This document shows, in pieces, positions 43,518 to 52,239 of a stretch of DNA of 64,000 bases. A program made the translations under genes and the position numbers. Where the stretch lies: assembly GCF_018459925.1 (NCBI RefSeq), contig NZ_CP075371.1, positions 2,480,001-2,544,000 on the forward strand. The letters run 5' to 3'. The stretch's first letter is position 1. Each line of letters starts with the position of its first letter. The notes under the pieces were generated by a model. It ran no database searches and was not told where the DNA came from. It saw only the letters and a program-made list of their open reading frames with translations. The stretch is from Nocardioides aquaticus. Its GTDB lineage: Bacteria > Actinomycetota > Actinomycetes > Propionibacteriales > Nocardioidaceae.

Positions 43518-44558
43518 ATGCCCCGAGGTCCCCTTCTCGTCGTCGGAGGTGCCGAGGACAAGCTGCGCCGACGCACCATCCTCCAGCGCTTCGTCGACCT
43601 CGCCGGCGGCCCGGACGCCCGGATCGCGGTGATCCCCACCGCCTCCTCCCTGGGCCCCGAGATCGTCGAGGTCTATGACGCCTTGTTCCGCTCCGCGGGC
43701 GCCGGTGAGGTCGTCGCGGTCCGTCCCGAGAACCGTGAGGACAGCCACGACCCGGCGCTGGTCGAGCGCCTCGACTCCTGCACCGGTGTCTTCATGACCG
43801 GCGGCAACCAGCTGAAGCTGTCCAGCATCGTCTGCGGCACCCCGGTCGGCGAGGCTGTCCGGGCCGCGCACCACCGCGGCGCGGTCGTCGCCGGCACCTC
43901 GGCCGGCGCGAGCATCCAGTCCAGCCACATGGTCGCCTTCGGCGTCGGCGGCACGACGCCCAAGCAGCGGATGACGCAGGTCGCCGCGGGCCTCGGGCTG
44001 ATCGACTCCACCGTCGTGGACCAGCACTTCGACCAGCGCAACCGGTACGGCCGGCTGCTGATGATCGTGGCCCAGTCCCCCCAGCTGCTCGGGATCGGCG
44101 TGGACGAGGACACCGCGGCCGTCGTCGAGCACGTCGAGGTCGACGGCGAGGACCACGAGCTGCTGAGCGTGCTCGGGCGCGGCGCGGTGACCATCTTCGA
44201 CCCGGCCCGGCTGACCACGAACGCCTACGAGGCCCGCCGCTCGGCCCCGCTGCTGGCCAGCGGCGTGGTGCTGCACGTGCTGCCCGAGGGCAGCCTGTTC
44301 GACCTGACCACGCGCAGCCTCGTGCCACCCGAGGCCGTGGTCGACCCCGGCGAGGCCGACGAGCTCGCCGCCGCCGGCAGCGACCTGCGCGCGCTGGCCC
44401 GCGACATCGCCGCCGGCGACGCCTCCCCCGGCGCGCTGCGCCGCCGCCGCGCCCGCTCGCAGGTGCGGCCCGCCCCGCGCGACGCCCACGACCTGGCCCC
44501 CGACCTGGCCCCCGACCTGGCCCCCGCAGCACCGACCACCGGAGGAGACCCCGCATGA
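43518..44558 (+). CDS. cphB: Cyanophycinase
   Basis: A 346-residue serine exopeptidase of family S51 that cuts cyanophycin (Asp-Arg polymer) to beta-Asp-Arg dipeptides. The nucleophile elbow is VAGTSAGASI (Ser128); GGAEDKLRRR at the start, MTGGNQLKL and GIGVDEDTAAVVE are family blocks. Residues 310-346 are a disordered tail with three copies of DLAP from a 12-base repeat (44490-44525). ATG 43518 follows TAGCGT (43505-43510) by 7 bases. The stop overlaps the cphA start (ATGA), so breakdown and synthesis are encoded on one message. Confidence 0.93.
   Translation: MPRGPLLVVGGAEDKLRRRTILQRFVDLAGGPDARIAVIPTASSLGPEIVEVYDALFRSAGAGEVVAVRPENREDSHDPALVERLDSCTGVFMTGGNQLKLSSIVCGTPVGEAVRAAHHRGAVVAGTSAGASIQSSHMVAFGVGGTTPKQRMTQVAAGLGLIDSTVVDQHFDQRNRYGRLLMIVAQSPQLLGIGVDEDTAAVVEHVEVDGEDHELLSVLGRGAVTIFDPARLTTNAYEARRSAPLLASGVVLHVLPEGSLFDLTTRSLVPPEAVVDPGEADELAAAGSDLRALARDIAAGDASPGALRRRRARSQVRPAPRDAHDLAPDLAPDLAPAAPTTGGDPA
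44490..44525 (+). repeat. Three tandem copies of a 12-bp unit within the cyanophycinase gene
   Basis: GACCTGGCCCCC repeated head to tail near 44490-44525, encoding DLAP three times in the disordered C-terminal tail. Confidence 0.8.
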
Positions 44559-47326
44559 GCGGACGACCCAGCCCCGACCTCGCGATCACCGAGACCCGCG
44601 TCTACCGCGGCGCCAACGTGTGGTCCTACGACCGGGCGATCCACCTGGTGGTGGACCTGGGCTCCCTCGAGGAGTTCCCGACCAGCACGCTGCCGGGGTT
44701 CACCGACCACATGATGACGATGCTGCCCGGCCTGCGCGAGCACTCCTGCTCCCGCGGTCGTCGCGGCGGGTTCGTGGAGCGGCTGCACGAGGGCACCTGG
44801 CTGGGCCACGTGGCCGAGCACTGCGCCCTGGCGCTGCAGCAGGTCGTGGGGCACGACGTGCGCCGCGGCAAGACCCGGGCGGTCAAGGGCACCACCGGCG
44901 TCTACAACGTCATCTACGGCTACGACGACGAGCAGGTCGGGCTGGCCGCGGGCCGCCTGGCCGTCCGGCTGGTCAACCACCTGGTCCAGGCCGACCCCGA
45001 GTTCGACTGGGACGCCGAGCTGGAGTCGTTCATCCGCCGCGCCCAGCGCACCGCCTTCGGGCCCTCCACCCAGGCCATCCTCGACGAGGCGATGAGCCGC
45101 GACATCCCGTGGATCCGGCTCAACCAGTACTCCCTGGTCCAGCTGGGCCAGGGCGTCCACGCCAAGCGGATCCGGGCCACGATGACCTCGGAGACCTCCG
45201 CGATCGCCGTCGACATCGCCTCCGACAAGGACCTCACCACCCGCCTGCTCGGCGCGGCCGGTCTGCCGGTGCCCAAGCAGGAGTCGGTGCGCACCGCCGA
45301 CCAGGCCGCGCGGGTCGCGGTCCGGATCGGCTTCCCCGTCGTCGTGAAGCCGCTCGACGGCAACCACGGTCGCGGGGTCTGCCTGAACCTCGAGAACGAG
45401 GGCGAGGTCCGCGAGGCCTTCGAGACCGCCAAGGGCGAGTCGAAGCGCGGCGTGGTCGTCGTGGAGTCGTTCGTGACCGGCAAGGACTACCGCTGCCTGA
45501 TCATCGACGGCCGCGTGGCCGCGATCGCGGAGCGGGTGCCGGCCTCCGTCACCGGTGACGGCATCAGCACCGTCGAGCAGCTGGTCGACACGGCCAACGC
45601 CGACCCGCGCCGCGGCGTGGGCCACGAGAAGGTGCTGACCCGGATCAAGGTCGACGCCGCCGCCGAGGCCCTGGTCGCCGAGCAGGGCTACGAGATGACC
45701 GCGGTCCCGCCCGAGGGGCAGGTCGTGAAGCTGGCGCTGACCGGCAACATGTCGACCGGCGGCATCTCGATCGACCGCACCCTCGAGGCGCACCCCGAGA
45801 ACGCCGAGATCGCCGAGGAGGCGGCCCGGATGATCGGCCTCGACATCGCCGGCATCGACTTCATCTGCCCCGACATCACCGAGCCGGTCCGCGAGACCGG
45901 CGGCGCGATCTGCGAGGTCAACGCGGCCCCGGGCTTCCGGATGCACACCCACCCGACCATCGGCGACCCGCAGTTCATCGCCAAGCCGGTCGTGGACATG
46001 CTCTTCCCGCCGGGCACGCCCTCGCGGATCCCGATCGTGGCCGTGACCGGCACCAACGGCAAGACCACGACCTCCCGGATGATCAGCCACATCTTCAAGG
46101 GCATGGGCCACAAGGTCGGCATGACGTCGACCGACGGCGTCGTGATCGACGAGCGGCTGCTGATCCGCGCCGACGCCTCGGGCCCCCGCTCGGCCCGGAT
46201 GGTGCTGCAGAACCCCCGCGTCGACCTGGCGGTCTTCGAGGTCGCTCGCGGCGGCATCCTGCGCGAGGGCCTGGGCTACGAGCGCAACGACGTCGCGGTG
46301 GTGCTCAACGTCGCCCCCGACCACCTCGGCCTGCGCGGCATCGACACCGTCGAGCAGCTGGCCGACGTCAAGGCCGTGCTGGTCGAGGCCGTCCCCCGCG
46401 ACGGCCACGCCGTCCTGAACGCCGACGACCCGCTGGTCCGGGCGATGCGCCGGCGCTGCTCCGGCCAGGTCGTGTGGATCTCCATGGACGAGCCCGGCTC
46501 CGAGACCCGCGACATGATCGACGCCCACTGCCGCCGCGGCGGCAAGGCGCTCGTGCTCAACCCGTCGGAGCGCGGCGAGATGATCGTGGTCAAGCACGGC
46601 CCGCGCGAGATGCAGCTGGCCTGGACCCACCTGCTGCCGTCGACCTTCGCCGGCCGGGCCCGGATGAACGTGCAGAACGCCCTGGCCGCGGCGGCCGCCG
46701 CCTTCGCCACCGGCGCCCCGCTGCACGACATCCGCCAGGGCCTGCGGACCTTCTCCACCAACTACTACCTCTCCCCCGGCCGCTTGAACGAGGTCGAGGT
46801 CAACGGGGTCAACGTCGTCGTGGACTACTGCCACAACGCGCCGGGCATGAAGATGCTCGGTGACTTCGTGGACCGCACGGGCGACTCCATGGAGTCCTCG
46901 CACGCCCTGGCCCGGCCCTCGCGGATCGGCGTCATCGCCACCGCCGGCGACCGGCGCGACGAGGACATGCGCGAGCTCGGCGAGGTCGCCGCCCGCCACT
47001 TCGACGTCGTGGTCGTCCGCGAGGACAACCAGCTGCGCGGCAAGGAGCGCGGCTACGTGGCCGACCTGGTCACCGACGGCGTCCGCTCCGCGATGGAGGA
47101 CGGCGCCCGGTGCAAGCAGGTCGAGGTGGTCCTCGACGAGATCGAGGCGGTCCGGCACGCCATGTCGCGCGCCAACGCCGGCGACCTGCTGGTCCTCTGC
47201 GTCGACAAGCACGCGGCGGTGATGAGCGAGCTGGAGAACTGGTCGCCCCAGGCCCAGGCCGGCTCGGGGGTCACCGACGAGTCCTCGCCAGGGGCCGACC
47301 CGGACTACTACACCGCCGACGCCTGA
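44555..47326 (+). CDS. cphA: Cyanophycin synthetase
   Basis: A 923-residue CphA1-type enzyme that builds multi-L-arginyl-poly-L-aspartate without a ribosome. Three parts are visible: N domain (1-165, ITETRVYRGANVWSYDRAIH), ATP-grasp G domain adding aspartate (about 220-480, VVVKPLDGNHGRGVCLNL, GAICEVNAAPGFRMH), and the Mur-ligase-like M domain adding arginine (P-loop AVTGTNGKTTTSRM at about 496-509, EVARGGILREGLGYERNDVAVVLNVAPDHL). The C-terminus ends in an acidic tail. Both active sites look intact, so the organism should make cyanophycin as a nitrogen store. Overlaps the cyanophycinase stop. Confidence 0.95.
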   Translation: MSGRPSPDLAITETRVYRGANVWSYDRAIHLVVDLGSLEEFPTSTLPGFTDHMMTMLPGLREHSCSRGRRGGFVERLHEGTWLGHVAEHCALALQQVVGHDVRRGKTRAVKGTTGVYNVIYGYDDEQVGLAAGRLAVRLVNHLVQADPEFDWDAELESFIRRAQRTAFGPSTQAILDEAMSRDIPWIRLNQYSLVQLGQGVHAKRIRATMTSETSAIAVDIASDKDLTTRLLGAAGLPVPKQESVRTADQAARVAVRIGFPVVVKPLDGNHGRGVCLNLENEGEVREAFETAKGESKRGVVVVESFVTGKDYRCLIIDGRVAAIAERVPASVTGDGISTVEQLVDTANADPRRGVGHEKVLTRIKVDAAAEALVAEQGYEMTAVPPEGQVVKLALTGNMSTGGISIDRTLEAHPENAEIAEEAARMIGLDIAGIDFICPDITEPVRETGGAICEVNAAPGFRMHTHPTIGDPQFIAKPVVDMLFPPGTPSRIPIVAVTGTNGKTTTSRMISHIFKGMGHKVGMTSTDGVVIDERLLIRADASGPRSARMVLQNPRVDLAVFEVARGGILREGLGYERNDVAVVLNVAPDHLGLRGIDTVEQLADVKAVLVEAVPRDGHAVLNADDPLVRAMRRRCSGQVVWISMDEPGSETRDMIDAHCRRGGKALVLNPSERGEMIVVKHGPREMQLAWTHLLPSTFAGRARMNVQNALAAAAAAFATGAPLHDIRQGLRTFSTNYYLSPGRLNEVEVNGVNVVVDYCHNAPGMKMLGDFVDRTGDSMESSHALARPSRIGVIATAGDRRDEDMRELGEVAARHFDVVVVREDNQLRGKERGYVADLVTDGVRSAMEDGARCKQVEVVLDEIEAVRHAMSRANAGDLLVLCVDKHAAVMSELENWSPQAQAGSGVTDESSPGADPDYYTADA

Positions 47327-47345
47327 GCGGTCGCGGGACCCGGCC

Positions 47346-48041
47346 GTGGACGGCTTCACGACGTTCGGCACCCAGCACCTGGTGATGCTGGGCGTCGCCG
47401 CGGTCGGGCTGGTGCCCGCGGTGCTCGTCGGCCAGACCCGGCCCGACGAGGCGGCACGACGTCGTACGAGCCGGGTGCTGGCGGTCGTCCTGGTCGTCGT
47501 GCTGGTGCCGCTGCAGACCCTGGGCTTCCTGGGCGGGCGGTACGACGTGGACACCACCCTGCCGCTGCAGCTGTGCGACCTGGCCAGCCTCGCGGCGGTG
47601 GTCGCGCTGTGGACCCACCACCGCTACGCGGTCGGCCTGACGTACTACTGGGGCCTGCTGATGACGACCCAGGGCCTGCTGACCCCGGCGCTGGACACCG
47701 GCTTCCCCTCGGTCGCGTTCGTCGGGTTCTGGGCCCTGCACCTGCTGGTCGTCTGGTCCGCGGTGCACCTGACCTGGGGCGTGCGGCTGCCGCCGACGTG
47801 GCGGGAGTACGTCACGACGGTGGCCACCACGCTCGTCTGGGCCGGCGCGGTCTTCCTCTTCAACGGCGCCGCCGGCACCAACTACGGCTTCCTGGAGCGC
47901 AAGCCCGAGGGGTCCGTGCTCGACGTGCTCGCGGACTGGCCGACCTACCTGGCCCAGCTCGCGGTGATCGTGCTGCTGCTGTGGGCGCTGATGACCCTGC
48001 CGTGGACGCTCGTGCGCCGCCGGTCGCGTCAGCCCGCCTGA
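47346..48041 (+). CDS. TIGR02206 (YwaF) family membrane protein
   Basis: A 231-residue polytopic protein with about six to seven helices (from residue 12 to 222). Family marks are TTFGTQHLVMLGV at the start, LPLQLCDLASLAAVVAL, YYWGLLMTTQGLLTPAL and NGAAGTNYGFLERKPEG. Function unknown. It starts 19 bases after cphA and may share its transcript. It is convergent with the Mur-ligase-like gene and overlaps it by 13 bases. Confidence 0.87.
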   Translation: MDGFTTFGTQHLVMLGVAAVGLVPAVLVGQTRPDEAARRRTSRVLAVVLVVVLVPLQTLGFLGGRYDVDTTLPLQLCDLASLAAVVALWTHHRYAVGLTYYWGLLMTTQGLLTPALDTGFPSVAFVGFWALHLLVVWSAVHLTWGVRLPPTWREYVTTVATTLVWAGAVFLFNGAAGTNYGFLERKPEGSVLDVLADWPTYLAQLAVIVLLLWALMTLPWTLVRRRSRQPA

Positions 48042-49771
48042 ACCTCCTGGGCGGCCCGGGCGGCCCGGACCTTGTCCCGCAGCACCTCGGTGCCGTCGGG
48101 CGTCCCGCCGACCGAGGCGATCCAGTCGTAGCACTCCTGCCGCTCGGCGTGGCACATCAGCCCGACGACGTCGCCCGGGGCGGCCTGCGCGACCAGCGCG
48201 ACCAGCGACTCGAGCTCGGTGTCGTACGACGCCACGTCGTCGGGCCCGACCCCGACGTGCCCGAGGCCCTCGCGCAGCCAGGCGTCGAGCTCGGCCTGGG
48301 TGCGGTCGCGGAAGTACTTCGCCTTGTGCCCGATCGCCACGAGGTCGGCGTCGCGTCCGGCGATCTCGCCGAGGGACTCGATCAGGTCGCGGGTCCGGTC
48401 GCCGACGACGCCGAGCCCGAGCAGCACCCGACCGCCGGGGCTGCGCACGCCGCGCATGATCTCGACCATCGCCTCCAGACCGACCTCGTTGTGCGCCAGG
48501 TCCATCACGACCGTGACCGGGCCCCGGTCGGTCGGCACCGTGAAGAAGTTCATCCGGCCCGGGTTGTGCTCGGCGTCGGGGGTGAAGTCGCGGAGCCCGC
48601 CGACCACGTCGTCGCGGTCGAGACCGGCGGCCAGCGAGGCCGACGCGGCGGCCAGCGCGTTCTCGACGTTGAAGCGGGACAGCCCGCTCAGCGTCATCGG
48701 CACCTCGACCAGCTCGACCAGCGGGTCCGGGTCGGCGTCGGGACGCAGCACGCAGATCCAGCCGTCGATCACCGTGGTGACCCGTCCGCCGGCGTCGAGG
48801 GTCTCGCGGACCGCGGGCCCGTCGGGGTCCCGGGTGAAGATCCACCACCGCGCGCGGGTGGTCCGCCGCATCGCGTGCACCCGGGGGTCGTCGGCGTTCA
48901 GCACGGCCCAGCCGTCCTTGCGCGTGATCCACGGGACCACGGCCTTGACCTCCGCGAGCTGGTCGACGGTGTCGATGCCGTGCAGGCCGAGGTGGTCGGC
49001 GGTGACGTTGGTGACCACGGACACGTCGTTGTGCACCAGCCCGATGCCCTTGAGCAGGATGCCTCCGCGGGCGGTCTCGGTGACCGCGAAGTCGACCTCC
49101 CGGTGGGCCAGCACCCGTCCGGCGCCGGAGGGACCGGAGTAGTCGCCGGCCTCGACCAGCACCCCGTCGACGTAGACGCCGTCGGTGTTCGACCAACCGA
49201 CGTGCCGGCCGGCGTGACGGGCGACGTGCGCCACCATCCGGGAGGTGGTCGTCTTGCCGTTGGTCCCGGTCACCGCGACCACGGGGACCCGGGGGCGGAT
49301 CGTGGTCGGGCGCGGACCGGGCTCCACCCCCCGTACGGCCTCCGCGGCGTCGGCGACCAGGTCCTCCAGCGCGGCGGCGTCGGGCGCCGTGCGGGCCGGG
49401 AGCCCGTCGAGCACGCCCGCGACGGCCTCGCCGAGGGCCCGGGCGCGGCTGCGGTCGCGCCAGGGGTAGGCCACCACGATCCGTGCGCTGTCGCTGGTCG
49501 GCCGCACCCGGATGCCGAGGCGGGTCGTGCCGGCCTCGCGGGCCACCTGGCGGACCAGCTGCTCGACCACCCGCAGCACCGCGCGCTGGCGGAAGCCGCT
49601 GCCGGGCGCCCCGGGGCGGACCCGGGTCAGGCCGACCCGCGTGGCGAGCCGGCGTACGGCGTCCTCGGGGGCGTCGGACAGCACACCGGTGTCCAGGGTC
49701 AGCTTGATCGCGGCGCGGGGGAAGTAGAGGTTCGGTCCTTCGAGGACGCGCAGCTCGACGAGGGAGGTCAC
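48029..49771 (-). CDS. CphA-related Mur ligase protein lacking the ATP-grasp domain
   Basis: A 580-residue paralogue of CphA. Residues 1-150 resemble the CphA N domain (VELRVLEGPNLYFPRAAIKL against ITETRVYRGANVWSYDRAIH), but the ATP-grasp domain is missing and the Mur-ligase domain follows directly (P-loop AVTGTNGKTTTSRM at 166-179; ETARGGILLKGIGLVHNDVS; DHLGLHGIDTVDQLAEVKAV). It should therefore be able to add an amino acid with ATP but not to extend a poly-aspartate backbone. The known short form CphA2 has the opposite loss (inactive M domain). GTG 49771 follows TAGCGT (49784-49779) by 7 bases. Product unknown. Confidence 0.88.
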   Translation of the reverse strand: MTSLVELRVLEGPNLYFPRAAIKLTLDTGVLSDAPEDAVRRLATRVGLTRVRPGAPGSGFRQRAVLRVVEQLVRQVAREAGTTRLGIRVRPTSDSARIVVAYPWRDRSRARALGEAVAGVLDGLPARTAPDAAALEDLVADAAEAVRGVEPGPRPTTIRPRVPVVAVTGTNGKTTTSRMVAHVARHAGRHVGWSNTDGVYVDGVLVEAGDYSGPSGAGRVLAHREVDFAVTETARGGILLKGIGLVHNDVSVVTNVTADHLGLHGIDTVDQLAEVKAVVPWITRKDGWAVLNADDPRVHAMRRTTRARWWIFTRDPDGPAVRETLDAGGRVTTVIDGWICVLRPDADPDPLVELVEVPMTLSGLSRFNVENALAAASASLAAGLDRDDVVGGLRDFTPDAEHNPGRMNFFTVPTDRGPVTVVMDLAHNEVGLEAMVEIMRGVRSPGGRVLLGLGVVGDRTRDLIESLGEIAGRDADLVAIGHKAKYFRDRTQAELDAWLREGLGHVGVGPDDVASYDTELESLVALVAQAAPGDVVGLMCHAERQECYDWIASVGGTPDGTEVLRDKVRAARAAQEVQAG

Positions 49772-49813
49772 CGCCCGCACGCTACCGGCGCGGAGCAGGC
49801 GGGCGAGGAGGGG

Positions 49814-50587
49814 TCAGGCACCCATCGCGTGGAAGCCGCCGTCGACGTGGACGATCTCGCCGGTCGTTGCCGGGAAGAAGTCCGACAGCAGCGCGCACAC
49901 GGCCTTCGCGGTGGGGCCCTGGTCGGTGTTGTCCCACCCGAGGGGCGCGCGGTCGCTCCACATGTTCTCGAGCTGCTCGAAGCCGGGGATCGCCTTCGCG
50001 GCCAGCGTCTTCAGCGGCCCGGCGGAGACCAGGTTGACCCGGATCCCCTGCGGCCCGAGGTCGCGGGCCAGGTAGCGCGAGGTCGACTCCAGGCCGGCCT
50101 TGGCCACGCCCATCCAGTCGTAGGCCGGCCAGGCGACGGTCGCGTCGAAGGTGAGGCCGACGACCGAGCCGCCCTCGCTCATCAGCGGCGCGCAGGCCAC
50201 CGACAGCGACTTCAGTGAGTAGGCGGAGACCTGCACGGCCTGGGCCACGTCGGGCCACGGCCCGTCGAGGAACTTGCCGCCGAGCAGCGTCTCGGGGTTG
50301 CCGAAGGCGATGGAGTGGACCACGCCGTCGAGGCCGTCGACGTGCTCGCGGACCGCGTCGGGCAGCGCCGCGAGGTGCTCGTCGTCGGTGACGTCGAGCT
50401 CGAGCACGGGCGGCTCGACCGGCAGCCGCTTGGCGATGCGCCGGGTGATGCCCAGCGCCCGGCCGAAGTTGGAGATCAGGACGGTGGCGCCCTGCTCCTG
50501 CGCGATCCGCGCGGTGTGGAAGCCGATGGAGGAGTCCATGGTCACCCCCGCGACCAGGATCCGCTTGCCCTCGAGGAGTCCCGCCAT
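49814..50587 (-). CDS. fabI: Enoyl-[acyl-carrier-protein] reductase FabI (InhA-type)
   Basis: Last reduction step of each fatty-acid elongation cycle, NADH-dependent. The 257 residues show the modified glycine motif AGVTMDSSIGFHTA, FDATVAWPAYDWMGVAKAGLES (catalytic Tyr and Lys in YDWMGVAK) and the substrate loop AGPLKTLAAKAIPGFEQLE. This is the InhA type, target of isoniazid and triclosan in mycobacteria. It lies one base after the fabG stop, as mabA-inhA in mycobacteria. Confidence 0.95.
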   Translation of the reverse strand: MAGLLEGKRILVAGVTMDSSIGFHTARIAQEQGATVLISNFGRALGITRRIAKRLPVEPPVLELDVTDDEHLAALPDAVREHVDGLDGVVHSIAFGNPETLLGGKFLDGPWPDVAQAVQVSAYSLKSLSVACAPLMSEGGSVVGLTFDATVAWPAYDWMGVAKAGLESTSRYLARDLGPQGIRVNLVSAGPLKTLAAKAIPGFEQLENMWSDRAPLGWDNTDQGPTAKAVCALLSDFFPATTGEIVHVDGGFHAMGA

Positions 50588-50588
50588 G

Positions 50589-51329
50589 TCAGTGTCCCAT
50601 CCCTAGTCCGCCGTCGACCGGGATCACGGCCCCGGTCACGTACGCCGCGTGGTCGCCGGCCAGCCAGGTCACCGCGCCGGCGACCTCCTGCGGGGAGGCG
50701 TAGCGCCCCAGCGGCACCTGCTGCTTGATCGCCGCGCGCTGCTCGTCGGTGAGCACGCCGGTCATGTCGGTCTCGACGTAGCCGGGGGCCACGACGTTGG
50801 TGGTGATGCCGCGCGAGCCGAGCTCACGCGCCATCGAGCGGGCCATCCCCACCAGGCCGGCCTTGGAGGCGGCGTAGTTGACCTGGCCCGGCGAGCCGAG
50901 CATCCCGACCACCGAGGAGATCAGCACGATGCGTCCGCGCTTGAGCCGCAGCATCCCCTTCGAGGCCCGCTTGACCAGGCGGAAGGTGCCGGTGAGGTTG
51001 GTGTCGATCACCGACGACCAGTCCTCCTCCGACATCCGCAGCAGCAGCGTGTCGTGGGTGATGCCGGCGTTGGCGACCAGCACCTCGACCGGGCCGTGCG
51101 CCTCCTCGACCGTGCGGAACGCGGCCTCGACCGCCTCGGGGTCGGTCACGTCGCAGCGCACGTCGAGCGTGCCGTCCGGCGCGCCGCCGTTGCGGGTCGT
51201 CACGGCCACGCGGTCGCCCTGGGCCACGAAGGCCTCGGCGATGGCGCGGCCGATGCCACGGTTGCCGCCGGTCACGAGGACCGAGCGGCCGGACGGGGCC
51301 TCGGGTGGTGCGGGGGTCTCGTCGGTCAC
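50589..51329 (-). CDS. fabG: 3-oxoacyl-[acyl-carrier-protein] reductase FabG (MabA-type)
   Basis: A 246-residue SDR that reduces beta-ketoacyl-ACP with NADPH. Motifs: TGGNRGIGRAIAEAF (cofactor), NAGIT, and the catalytic Ser-Tyr-Lys in ISSVVGMLGSPGQVNYAASKAGL. TRNGG after strand 2 fits NADP preference. GTG 51329 follows TAGCGT (51343-51338) by 8 bases. Forms a two-gene operon with fabI. Confidence 0.95.
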   Translation of the reverse strand: MTDETPAPPEAPSGRSVLVTGGNRGIGRAIAEAFVAQGDRVAVTTRNGGAPDGTLDVRCDVTDPEAVEAAFRTVEEAHGPVEVLVANAGITHDTLLLRMSEEDWSSVIDTNLTGTFRLVKRASKGMLRLKRGRIVLISSVVGMLGSPGQVNYAASKAGLVGMARSMARELGSRGITTNVVAPGYVETDMTGVLTDEQRAAIKQQVPLGRYASPQEVAGAVTWLAGDHAAYVTGAVIPVDGGLGMGH

Positions 51330-51395
51330 AGGCAGCGACGCTAGCGATTACCCGCAGGTAGCCCTAACGGCAGGTCGGCCGAGCCGGGGTCCCGG

Positions 51396-51611
51396 TCACT
51401 CGTCGTCCTCGAGGCGGAAGCCGAGCTTCATCCCGACCTGGTAGTGCTCGACCGTGCCGTCCTTGATCTGGCCGCGGACCTGGGTGACCTCGAACCAGTC
51501 GAGGTGGCGCAGCGTCTGGCCGGCGCGCTCGACGCCGTTGCGGATCGCCTCCTCGATGCCCACGGGGGACGTGCCGACGATCTCGGTCAGGCGGTAGGTG
51601 CGGTTGCTCAT
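51396..51611 (-). CDS. Dodecin family flavoprotein
   Basis: A 71-residue dodecin, forming a hollow dodecamer that stores flavin (or CoA in some relatives). Family sequence: TYRLTEIVGTSPVGIEEAIRNGVERAGQTLRHLDWFEV and RGQIKDGTVEHYQVGMKLGFRL; W46 is the flavin-stacking residue. ATG 51611 lies 6 bases after TACACT (51623-51618); the longer frame upstream is excluded by that and by lack of conservation. Ends 52 bases before the fabG promoter region. Confidence 0.93.
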   Translation of the reverse strand: MSNRTYRLTEIVGTSPVGIEEAIRNGVERAGQTLRHLDWFEVTQVRGQIKDGTVEHYQVGMKLGFRLEDDE

Positions 51612-51702
51612 GCGCGGAGTGTAGGCGCGCCGCCGACGGAGGGTGACGCGTCCCACCCCTGAGGGGCCGGGATGGGTGCACGCACCGACGTACTCTCGAG
51701 AC

Positions 51703-52017
51703 ATGGCCCGAACCCCGCACGACGACGGCGCGGTCCGCATCACCACGGCCGCCACCAGCCGCTCCGCCGACATCGCCACCCGCCAGCGTCGCTACCTCTG
51801 GTCGATGAGCCTGCGGTCGGCCTGCTTCGTCGGTGCCGGTCTCGCCGCGCTCGCCGGGATCGGCTGGCTGTGGCCGATCCTGATCGCCGGTGCCATCATC
51901 CTGCCCTACATCGCGGTGGTGCTCGCGAACGCGGCCACGACTCGGACCGACGTCTTCGAGCTGCAGCAGGTCATCGCCACCGACCGCCAGCTCGGTCCCG
52001 CCGGCCCGCGCGACTGA
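51703..52017 (+). CDS. DUF3099 family membrane protein
   Basis: A 104-residue actinobacterial protein with two transmembrane helices (about 36-54 and 56-74) and the family core RYLWSMSLRSACFVGAGL. Role unknown. ATG 51703 follows TACTCT (51691-51696) by 6 bases. Two bases separate its stop from the GTG of the following small gene. Confidence 0.85.
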   Translation: MARTPHDDGAVRITTAATSRSADIATRQRRYLWSMSLRSACFVGAGLAALAGIGWLWPILIAGAIILPYIAVVLANAATTRTDVFELQQVIATDRQLGPAGPRD

Positions 52018-52019
52018 CG

Positions 52020-52229
52020 GTGGAGCCGGACGTCTGCTCGGCCAAGGGCTGCCGCGCGCCCGCCGAGCACCAGCTGCGCTGGAACAACCCCAGGCTGCAC
52101 ACGCCCGAGCGCCGCAAGACGTGGCTCGCGTGCGAGGAGCACCGCGAGCAGCTCGAGCACTTCCTGGGCTCGCGGGGGTTCCTCAAGGAGACCGTCGCCC
52201 ACGTGCCCGACGGCATCGAACCCTCCTGA
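52020..52229 (+). CDS. Small Cys/His protein of actinobacteria
   Basis: A 69-residue protein conserved beside DUF3099 and moaA/SURF1 in related genomes and sometimes called acetone carboxylase without proof. Pattern CSAKGCRAPAEHQLRWNNP, TWLACEEHREQLEHFLGSRGFL: three Cys and His that could bind zinc. GTG 52020 is 2 bases beyond the DUF3099 stop, so both are on one message. Confidence 0.75.
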   Translation: MEPDVCSAKGCRAPAEHQLRWNNPRLHTPERRKTWLACEEHREQLEHFLGSRGFLKETVAHVPDGIEPS

Positions 52230-52239
52230 GGAGCGGGCC

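Noticed and set aside
44225..47557. 1110-codon open frame on the minus strand opposite cphA
   Set aside because: Shadow of cphA; repetitive Val/Asp/Arg/Gly composition and no motif.
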